A stretch of 64,000 nt of DNA from Paenibacillus sp. PAMC 26794 (lineage in GTDB: Bacteria; Bacillota; Bacilli; Paenibacillales; Paenibacillaceae). Positions 37,108 through 44,780 of the stretch are shown here, in pieces. Under the pieces are notes generated by a model. It did not search any database. It was not told where the DNA came from and saw nothing but the letters and a program-made list of their open reading frames with translations. The translations under genes and the position numbers were made by a program. The stretch is from the NCBI RefSeq assembly GCF_000316035.1, contig NZ_ANHX01000002.1, forward strand, positions 62,001 to 126,000, read 5' to 3'. The first letter of the stretch is position 1; every line of letters begins with the position of its first letter.

Positions 37108-38379
37108 TTGAAGAAGCAGATCAAAGGACACGAGAAGAAGAAAAAGCGGAACGTGTGGATCGTCGGGTTATTAACAACAGCTGTATTGGCAGGAACACTA
37201 TTGCCCGTTAGCCCCATACATTTGACGTCAACAGCGAATGCTGCATCGGGAACTAGTGACACTGCCCTTAGCAAGTTCAAGGATATCAAGGGCCACTGGG
37301 CTCAAGCGACGATTGCCAAAGCTTATGAAAAAAATCTGATCTCTGGTTACCAGGACGGAACATTTCGTCCCAATGGCAAAATCACGCGTGGGGAATATGC
37401 AACCATACTTGCCCGTGCGACTGAACTAGAGAAGGTAGAGGGGCAGAATCCCTTTGCTGATCTCAAGGGACATTGGTCTGAAGCTGCGGTTAGCCAGCTT
37501 GTAGGACAAGGATTCATTAACACTGGCGATTACGCCAAAGGGTTCAATCCAAATGCGGAACTGACGCGTTACGAGATGATGAAATGGATTGCAAATGGAC
37601 TGATTAAGTCCGGGAGCAGCTTTCAGGATGCTTTTAACGATACAAAAAATACGCTGCTTCCCACACCGGAAGTGAACCGCGGCACCATTCGTGCTGAGCA
37701 GATTCCATATCTTGCCCTCGTTCGTGGGACAGGCATTGTCGGTGGATTTCAGGATGGCACATTAAAACCCGCAGATTCCACCACTCGTGCAGAAGTATCG
37801 GCCATTTTGTTGCGTTATATGGACGTAGAGGGCACGGATGCTGGGAAGTACAGTGACCTGAATGAGATGAGAGAGGTCGGCACAACGGGGACGAATCTAA
37901 CGACGGTTAGTAATTATTTTTATACTAAAAATTCTGTCAAAGTAAGTGATATATCAAAAGGAGATATAAAACTTTCTAACAAATCAGGAGTGCTTACACT
38001 CCATAGGTTTATTGTAGTGGAGGTTCAGAATGGTAAACCTCTAGGAGTATACAGTAAACTTTTTGTGGGATCTAATATCTCGAGTGGCGACTATTATTTA
38101 ACATTTGCTGATTTATCTTTTATATCAAATACAGATAAGTCAGATTTGATTACTTACAGTAGTGGTTTAAGTAACGGATTACTAAATTTTAGACGTCTAG
38201 ATTTAGAATTTGCTGATAAGCACGGATTCAAAACTATTCCTAACAGCCCTAAAGATCTCATCATAAAGGGGAAAAAGGTTAGATTTTGGACAAGATCAAC
38301 TTTAGATTACAGAAATGGATCGTATCATGTTAAAGCTGAAGATATAGGAGAAATGAAAATACAAAATATGTACCAGTAG
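37108..38379 (+). CDS. S-layer homology (SLH) protein with an AT-rich C-terminal domain
   Basis: A 423-residue exported protein. The signal peptide follows a Lys-rich start and is probably cut after TANA. Three SLH repeats follow (about residues 55-110, 112-165 and 190-245; FKDIKGHWA, FADLKGHWS, and a third ending GGFQDGTLKPADSTTRAEV), which bind pyruvylated secondary wall polymer. From about residue 265 the protein becomes a different, unrecognised domain of about 155 residues, and the DNA from about 37905 is sharply more AT-rich than the SLH part. TTG 37108 is preferred to GTG 37099, which abuts the RBS AGGAG. It is 18 bases before the next secreted-protein gene, so they are probably one operon. 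Confidence 0.85.
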   Translation: MKKQIKGHEKKKKRNVWIVGLLTTAVLAGTLLPVSPIHLTSTANAASGTSDTALSKFKDIKGHWAQATIAKAYEKNLISGYQDGTFRPNGKITRGEYATILARATELEKVEGQNPFADLKGHWSEAAVSQLVGQGFINTGDYAKGFNPNAELTRYEMMKWIANGLIKSGSSFQDAFNDTKNTLLPTPEVNRGTIRAEQIPYLALVRGTGIVGGFQDGTLKPADSTTRAEVSAILLRYMDVEGTDAGKYSDLNEMREVGTTGTNLTTVSNYFYTKNSVKVSDISKGDIKLSNKSGVLTLHRFIVVEVQNGKPLGVYSKLFVGSNISSGDYYLTFADLSFISNTDKSDLITYSSGLSNGLLNFRRLDLEFADKHGFKTIPNSPKDLIIKGKKVRFWTRSTLDYRNGSYHVKAEDIGEMKIQNMYQ

Positions 38380-38397
38380 TGAGGTGATAGCAAGTCT

Positions 38398-41300
38398 ATG
38401 AAAAAACGAATGCGGCTGTCCGTATTCATTTGGTCCAGAACATTGTTTGCATTATGTATTATAAGTTCTTACGTGATTGGGCTATCTATCAATGATTTTG
38501 TTTACGCTGCTATCGATCCGTATGGTCCAAAATCCATGAAAAGTCCTATTCTTAAATCTATTCAAGCTGAAAAAACAGTGGGTACACCTGGTGTATATTG
38601 GTACCAGACTGATGATGGAAGATTTAAAGCAGACCACAGTGGTGGTCCCACATATTCAGACAATGCAGGAAGTTGTACAATCCCGTATCCTGCTTTAAAA
38701 GAGGTTCCGGATAGTGTGGACTTTTCACGGTGGCCAGCGGTTTCTTGGCCGCAATATAACGGGAATACACTAACTTCCTCTAGTTTTAAGGAGGTAAAAA
38801 TCAAAAGTGTGGAATATCAAACTCAACCTGAACAAGAAACTTACACAGGTGTGGGAAGAACACTTATTACACCTCCAAGTACAGTTGTAGCAATCAGGAC
38901 TTTAACTGGTGGAAATCACGAATGGACTCAGAATGATCCGTTTGAAAATGGGGGAAGAACAACGGCAGGATGTCCTAAGCATAATGTTTCTTATTTTACG
39001 CCCATGGACATCATCTGGGAAGGTGATTTGGAAGAAGAGAAAGAAATCGATGTAACCCCAAATTCAACCCTTACCATAGGGCAGGCCCAGCAGATGGAAG
39101 CCTTGGTGAAGACAAAAAACTATGGCGAAACAGATTTTAATGGGGGCATCGACGTATCCCGCAGGGAAACGGAGATCAAATGGTTTTCTTCTGACGAGAC
39201 GATTGCGAGTATAGAGTTGAAAACAGGGATGTTAACGGCTGAGAGTCCAGGCACGGTCACTGTGCGTGCGATCTGGAACAATGGTACATACCTTATCTCG
39301 GATACAGCCACCATTACCGTGACATCTGAGCCAGGACTCGTTGTGAATCTGCCGAACGCTTGTAAAGCCAATACGACACCTCTACAGGCAGAAGCAGTTC
39401 TAACCAAACCGGATCGCTCTGTTCATAAACTGACGGCTCATCCCAAATTGACGTGGCAGAGCTCGAATCCGGCTGTGGCAACGATCGGTGCTGATGGTAA
39501 AATCACGACAAAAGGGATCGTGGGTAGCACTACCATAAAAGCTCATTTTCTTGATTCTGCTCAGCAACTGGATGAACAAGGGACTCAGGTGCTTGAGGTG
39601 AAGGACTGCACGGATAATGGAGAAGGTGGTAATGATGGCGATCCGGGGGGCGACCCTGCGAATACTTGCTCTGTGACCATCAGCCCACCTAGTAGAGGCA
39701 CGGTTATTGAAGCATCGGTTATGGACCCGTCTGTTCGAGGTGTGCTGAAGGCAGACGATCGGGGATCTGAGAAGTTCGATGTTACCCGTGGTATTCCAAC
39801 TTCGGAAGATCTCTATGCCAATGTCTTGGCCCAGGAATATCTGTTTCAGCACCGTTGGGTTAACATGACAGGAACGGTGACTTACACCGTTAAAGTGAAA
39901 AGGGTTTATCATAAAACCTGGACGATCCCGGGAAGAGCCTCTAGTGGTGAGGGTGATCCAGGGACACCTCCTCAGCCCAGAGAACGTGATGTGCCTGGGG
40001 ATAAAACCATGCAAGTAACACGGGCATATAGCTATTGGCAGATCGATAACCTGGAGGTATACAAGTTAAATGAGGCCAAGGTATCTAACTATGCGCTAGG
40101 CGGTTATGGTGACACAGTTACCCTGACGCCCAATGCATATACAGCACCGACTTTACAATCGGCTATGGATACTGCGGTTACCAATCATGTGAAACCTGCG
40201 CCATGTCGAGAAATTGATCTCGGCATCAAAGGGGTTCCTGGTGGTTCGGATGAACCGCCTACGCCAGATGAAACATCATTGTTTCAATCCAAAGCTGAAG
40301 CGGAGGTTAGAGAGAACGCCGTTAATAACGACAAGGTAACCTTTAATGGAGCGACAATTATGGATCCTGCTCCTGTGACCAAAACCGCTCCGCAACCGGG
40401 AAGTATCCCCCAGCCTGGCATGATCGGAGACGATGTTCTGTACCAGAACCGGCTTACGATCAAGAACACATTGATGAACAAAGCTAACCAGCCAACCACG
40501 GGTGAGATAACGTATGGACTGCTCCCTGGCAATGTTAACGGAGGGCAGGATCAGAAGTTCCCCATTCTGGGCATTAACTCGGTGACAGTTCATACTCCAG
40601 TTGTGAACTATGCCTGGGTGTCAGATGATCAGCCGCATAACCAGAAGACCACGCCTGATCCGACAAGAGCTGCACTTATTTTAGAGCGTCCGTTTATTGT
40701 ACGCATCCCAACTTCAGGGCAGCATCTGGATGTAGCGAGTTACCCTGGGTATGGAAACCATGATTATTCGAAATATTTCCGGATCAAACAGGTTCGTTTC
40801 CCATTCGATGTCTATAACGGTGCCAGAAGTCAGTTTATTCCGGCCATGACATGGGTGGATATTCCGGTAAATCAGTTGGACACCCCTTTTTATCTTCCTG
40901 TATGGGTAGATGAAGGAAATTACCAGATTGAGTTTCGTAATATCGCCGAAAATGCACCAGCGAACTTCACAGAACAACAGGATGCCAACACCAATCTGAC
41001 TCATCATGTCGCAGCAGATACCGTTACTGTAGAGGTTATCGGACGATTGTATGATTTTCACATCACCGATATTTCAGACTACAACTGGGAGAATGTGTTC
41101 CGTAAGCGGATGGGCAGCCCCGAGCCAACGGGTGTAAGCTACTGGACCGGAGGAAACAGTATCGACGGAGATCCCCGAGGTAATTTGGCTCCCTATGTCC
41201 TGCCTATTCGTCCCGGCAGTCATCCGATACAGGGTTTCCGAAATGCAGCGGTGAAGACGGGTTACCATTTCAAGTTTGATCTGAAAACCAAGGGTAATAT

Positions 41301-42075
41301 GTTTGGGAAACAGGATGGTATCCGAATCACGCCGTCGTTCTCTTTTGTGAGTAAAGATGGCACCACTCGGCAAGAAGTGGATTTATACTACCATCGAGGA
41401 CAGGAACGACTCATTCGTATCGGATCGGTACAAGATTTAGAAAAACGCTTTGTTGTCCTGAACTCACGGTTGCGGAATGTCCCCGTTACGGAGTTAAGTG
41501 ATACAGCGCGTTATCAGTATATTTATGAACTGTCGGAGGAGGAACGAAATCAGGGTACAATGGCGGAACATATGGTTCGTTTCGTGGATCAGACCTCTCA
41601 TCATAAAACGTGGGTAGGTCGTTATGACTGGATGATTCTTCCTTCACAGATCCGCACACTTATCGGCCCAAAAGCAGATATTCCCTCCAGTGTTAATGTG
41701 GATCGGGCGAATGCAGCGATTCAGCGCTGGTATGGGGAATATAGCTTGCCAGCGGATGTATATGCAGTGCCCAAAGGAACCGATCTCGAATCGCTTGCCA
41801 GACAAAACCGGTTGGATGAGAAGGCAACGGTATTTCTGAGGGATGGTTACATTGTCGTTAACTTCAATATCGAAACTTTGCGCAGTGGCAATACGAGTGC
41901 ACCGCATCTGCAATATATTCACGCACCGTTGATGAATCAATGGCAAATGGAAGGTTTTGATAAAAACCCGGTAGATAATCAGGGGAGAAGCTGGCCGATG
42001 CAAGATGGGGACGTGATTTTGTACCACGCCGATCAATCCAGCCGGAATGATTTCCAATCCCAGGTACCGCATTAG
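38398..42075 (+). CDS. very large secreted Ig-like (BIG2) protein, possibly DUF5704 type
   Basis: A 1225-residue exported protein. An N-terminal hydrophobic signal sequence ends near VYAA. The region around residues 210-305 and a second one at about 310-400 have the BIG2 pattern (IKWFSSDETIASI...GMLTAESPGTVTVRA; LTWQSSNPAVATIGADGKITTKGIVG, read in parts). A Gly/Asp linker follows (NGEGGNDGDPGGDP), then about 800 residues I do not recognise with certainty; similar giant Paenibacillus proteins carry the DUF5704 label. Six or more cysteines suggest disulfides. A GAGGTGAT RBS precedes the ATG. It probably acts at the cell surface with the SLH partner. Confidence 0.8.
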   Translation: MKKRMRLSVFIWSRTLFALCIISSYVIGLSINDFVYAAIDPYGPKSMKSPILKSIQAEKTVGTPGVYWYQTDDGRFKADHSGGPTYSDNAGSCTIPYPALKEVPDSVDFSRWPAVSWPQYNGNTLTSSSFKEVKIKSVEYQTQPEQETYTGVGRTLITPPSTVVAIRTLTGGNHEWTQNDPFENGGRTTAGCPKHNVSYFTPMDIIWEGDLEEEKEIDVTPNSTLTIGQAQQMEALVKTKNYGETDFNGGIDVSRRETEIKWFSSDETIASIELKTGMLTAESPGTVTVRAIWNNGTYLISDTATITVTSEPGLVVNLPNACKANTTPLQAEAVLTKPDRSVHKLTAHPKLTWQSSNPAVATIGADGKITTKGIVGSTTIKAHFLDSAQQLDEQGTQVLEVKDCTDNGEGGNDGDPGGDPANTCSVTISPPSRGTVIEASVMDPSVRGVLKADDRGSEKFDVTRGIPTSEDLYANVLAQEYLFQHRWVNMTGTVTYTVKVKRVYHKTWTIPGRASSGEGDPGTPPQPRERDVPGDKTMQVTRAYSYWQIDNLEVYKLNEAKVSNYALGGYGDTVTLTPNAYTAPTLQSAMDTAVTNHVKPAPCREIDLGIKGVPGGSDEPPTPDETSLFQSKAEAEVRENAVNNDKVTFNGATIMDPAPVTKTAPQPGSIPQPGMIGDDVLYQNRLTIKNTLMNKANQPTTGEITYGLLPGNVNGGQDQKFPILGINSVTVHTPVVNYAWVSDDQPHNQKTTPDPTRAALILERPFIVRIPTSGQHLDVASYPGYGNHDYSKYFRIKQVRFPFDVYNGARSQFIPAMTWVDIPVNQLDTPFYLPVWVDEGNYQIEFRNIAENAPANFTEQQDANTNLTHHVAADTVTVEVIGRLYDFHITDISDYNWENVFRKRMGSPEPTGVSYWTGGNSIDGDPRGNLAPYVLPIRPGSHPIQGFRNAAVKTGYHFKFDLKTKGNMFGKQDGIRITPSFSFVSKDGTTRQEVDLYYHRGQERLIRIGSVQDLEKRFVVLNSRLRNVPVTELSDTARYQYIYELSEEERNQGTMAEHMVRFVDQTSHHKTWVGRYDWMILPSQIRTLIGPKADIPSSVNVDRANAAIQRWYGEYSLPADVYAVPKGTDLESLARQNRLDEKATVFLRDGYIVVNFNIETLRSGNTSAPHLQYIHAPLMNQWQMEGFDKNPVDNQGRSWPMQDGDVILYHADQSSRNDFQSQVPH

Positions 42076-42095
42076 AGAGATATCGTTCTACCCAT

Positions 42096-42145
42096 AAAGA
42101 AGGCAGGCGTCATGTGAATCTACATGACGTTTGTCTTCTTTTTTT
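42096..42145 (+). terminator. terminator after the giant secreted protein
   Basis: AAGAAGGCA..CGTCATGT pairs with ACATGACG..TGTCTTCTT, followed by seven Ts. Confidence 0.88.
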
Positions 42146-42249
42146 GTGTAATTCGGATTATGGTTGGGCAGCAGAACGGGTATAAAGGGTAAGGAGCACT
42201 CGTACCATCCATATTCATCAATTTTCTCAACGAGAGGGGAACAACACAC

Positions 42250-44298
42250 ATGATTGAAGAGGATAAGCAGGAACTATTGATTTCAGAAGATACATACAAA
42301 GGAAGAGATTTAGGTGTCACATTAGAAGCACAGTCCTGTCGCTTCAAAGTCTGGTCACCGTTAGCTGTTCAGATGGAACTACTTCTGTATCCACCTTTGA
42401 CAGGGGGGAGCCCGGAGGAAGAGCCCAATCAACGGAAACAGCAGGCGTTACCTATGCAAAAGAAAGAACAAGGCATCTGGGTTCTGGAACTGGAGGGTGA
42501 TTTAAGTAGCTACCGTTACATGTACAAGCCTACTTTTGAAGATGGACATTCAACGCATGCTGTAGACCCCTACGCACGAGCAGTGACCATGAATGGAGAA
42601 ATGGGTGTAATTGTGAGACTGGAGCAGACACATCCGAAGGGATGGAGTGAGGATATTCGCCCGGAATTGACCAGTCCTGTAGATGCAGTCTTGTACGAAC
42701 TGCATGTCCGTGATTTTTCCATCCACCCATCATCTGGTATAACGAATAAAGGCAAATACATGGCTTTCACCGAGACGGGTCTGCGTGATTCGGAGGGCAA
42801 CACACTGGGGATCGATCATTTGGTTGAACTAGGGATTACCCATGTGCATCTGCTGCCTGTATTTGATTTTGCGACGGTGGATGAATCCGGAGTAGATGTT
42901 GATACGTCTGATGGCTCCAACTATAACTGGGGATATGATCCACTTCATTACAATGTCCCGGAAGGTTCCTATGCATCACGTGCAGATGATCCGGAGACAC
43001 GAATTCGTGAGTTCAAATCAATGGTGCTTGCCCTTCATAACAAGGGAATAGGTGTCATTATGGATGTGGTATATAATCATACGTTTAATACAGCAGGCAG
43101 CTCTTTTGAAAAACTTGTACCAGGGTACTACTATCGTCAAAACGCCAATGGGACCTATAGCAATGGTTCAGGTACGGGCAATGAGGTAGCTACTGAACGC
43201 ACCATGGTTCGCAAGTTTATCATCGACTCGGTCCGTTACTGGGCAGAGGAGTACCATGTGGACGGTTTTCGCTTTGACTTGATGGGTCTGATCGACACAA
43301 CTACGATGAAACAGCTTGCAGCGGAATTACACACCGAAGTGTCACCTTCCATATTGTTATATGGTGAACCATGGGGCGCACTGGATTCGCCGCTTGGAGA
43401 TGATATGACCCTAAAAGGAACGCAGCGTGGGGCGGGTTTTGCTGTGTTTAACGATAATTTCCGCGGAGTGATCAAGGGAGACAGTGATGGCATGGGTACG
43501 GGATTTGCGACGGGTGCGGACGGGAAAGAAGACGAATTGTGGACTGGCGTCCGGGGAGCCATTCAGGATTTTACGGATGGTCCATCCGAGACGATTAATT
43601 ATGTAACAGTGCATGATAATCTCAACCTGTGGGACAAAGTCGCACGTACACAAGGACTCCACGATACCTTGAATTTCCTCACCTATGACGAGGATGGAAG
43701 TATTCGTGGATGCCAGAGTGTGGAAGAGGCAGTAGAGAAGGCTAAGCCTTACCTGCAGATCGATTCGGAACATATTCTGGAGAATGAGACCGTTAGGCGT
43801 TGTCTGCTTGCCAATGGTATCGTTCTAACCTCCCAGGGTGTTCCCCTGATCGCGGCTGGAGATGAGCTGCTCCGAAGCAAATATGGGGACGTCAACAGCC
43901 ACCAGAGTGGAGACGTGGTCAATGCCATACATTGGGAGCAAAAGAAGCTGTTCAAGCCGGTGTTTGATTATTATCGGGGGCTGATCCGTCTTCGGCGAGA
44001 ACATCCAGCCTTTCGGTTTCGTACACGGGAAGAGATCGAGAAGCATGTTCGTCTAATCGAAAAAGGTAATGGGCTGCTAGCCTATGAACTGAACGGTACA
44101 GCAGCCAGCGATTCATGGGAACGTATTGTTGTCATCTATAACGCTGCAAAAGAAAACCGTGATATCTCTGTTCCTGCAGGGACATGGAATGTGATTGTAG
44201 AAAAAGGACAAGCAGGCGTTGATACGATACGTACCGTACAGGACGGACAGGTAAATGTGAATGCGATATCCCTAACGGTGATGTATTCCAGTTCCTGA
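42250..44298 (+). CDS. pulA: type I pullulanase
   Basis: GH13 debranching enzyme hydrolysing alpha-1,6 bonds of pullulan, glycogen or limit dextrins. The 682-residue protein has an N-terminal CBM48-like domain (about 15-115) and the pullulanase signature YNWGYDPLHYNVPEGSYA (near 220). The GH13 catalytic regions are DVVYNHT, DGFRFDLMGL (nucleophile Asp), YGEPWGA (acid Glu) and NYVTVHDNLNLWD. There is no signal peptide, so it is intracellular. It is about 480 bases before a close paralogue in tandem. Confidence 0.94.
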   Translation: MIEEDKQELLISEDTYKGRDLGVTLEAQSCRFKVWSPLAVQMELLLYPPLTGGSPEEEPNQRKQQALPMQKKEQGIWVLELEGDLSSYRYMYKPTFEDGHSTHAVDPYARAVTMNGEMGVIVRLEQTHPKGWSEDIRPELTSPVDAVLYELHVRDFSIHPSSGITNKGKYMAFTETGLRDSEGNTLGIDHLVELGITHVHLLPVFDFATVDESGVDVDTSDGSNYNWGYDPLHYNVPEGSYASRADDPETRIREFKSMVLALHNKGIGVIMDVVYNHTFNTAGSSFEKLVPGYYYRQNANGTYSNGSGTGNEVATERTMVRKFIIDSVRYWAEEYHVDGFRFDLMGLIDTTTMKQLAAELHTEVSPSILLYGEPWGALDSPLGDDMTLKGTQRGAGFAVFNDNFRGVIKGDSDGMGTGFATGADGKEDELWTGVRGAIQDFTDGPSETINYVTVHDNLNLWDKVARTQGLHDTLNFLTYDEDGSIRGCQSVEEAVEKAKPYLQIDSEHILENETVRRCLLANGIVLTSQGVPLIAAGDELLRSKYGDVNSHQSGDVVNAIHWEQKKLFKPVFDYYRGLIRLRREHPAFRFRTREEIEKHVRLIEKGNGLLAYELNGTAASDSWERIVVIYNAAKENRDISVPAGTWNVIVEKGQAGVDTIRTVQDGQVNVNAISLTVMYSSS

Positions 44299-44409
44299 TG
44301 AACGCAATGCTTGCCAAGAATTGAAGGCTGCCAACAAACCATTAGTAAAATCGCTAACAAGGACTCGTTCAATATATCCAATCAAATATAATCAAATAAA
44401 TTGAGATAA

Positions 44410-44446
44410 AACAAATCCCCTCTCCCGTAAAAAAGGGGGATTTGTT
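44410..44446. terminator. hairpin after pulA
   Basis: AACAAATCCCC pairs perfectly with GGGGATTTGTT (15-base loop), about 110 bases after the stop. There is no T-run on the plus strand; TTTTATC follows on the minus strand. Confidence 0.5.
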
Positions 44447-44710
44447 GATACTTCAGAAACCAGTGCCTTGGTCGCAGGGCTATACATTGTCATGTCTCGA
44501 CCTTCTTTATGCTGTGCACCGGTTAGTACATTTTTAATCTCAACCAAATGACACCCTGCATTATATTCTTGTATATTCCAAACTTTTTTTGTCGGGACAG
44601 GTACAAATGCTGTCAATCTATGGCGCTTGTTTTCATATCCTATATTTTGAGAGCGATTGCTAATTGAATGCGCAAATTGAACCGATATGATGACTACAGA
44701 CAACCCCGGG
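44447..44710. other. intergenic stretch between the pullulanase genes
   Basis: A minus-strand open frame of about 100 codons covers this stretch but begins at a TTG without RBS and resembles nothing I know. It may be gene debris. Base composition is AT-rich relative to the flanking genes. Confidence 0.35.
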
Positions 44711-44739
44711 TTGACAAATCACGTCCCGCTCCGTAACAT
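44711..44739 (+). promoter_or_regulatory. sigma-A promoter of the second pullulanase gene
   Basis: Perfect TTGACA (44711-44716), 17 bases, TAACAT (44734-44739), about 40 bases before the start codon. Confidence 0.65.
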
Positions 44740-44780
44740 CGGGACAACACGAAAACAATGGATATAAGGCGGTGGGAACG

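Noticed and set aside
44645..44660. cre site TGAGAGCGATTGCT before the second pullulanase gene
   Set aside because: Two mismatches, about 55 bases upstream of the -35 box; too weak to call.
44392..44703. 103-codon minus-strand open frame between the pullulanase genes
   Set aside because: TTG start without RBS, ends in a hairpin, no family resemblance; mentioned only as possible debris.
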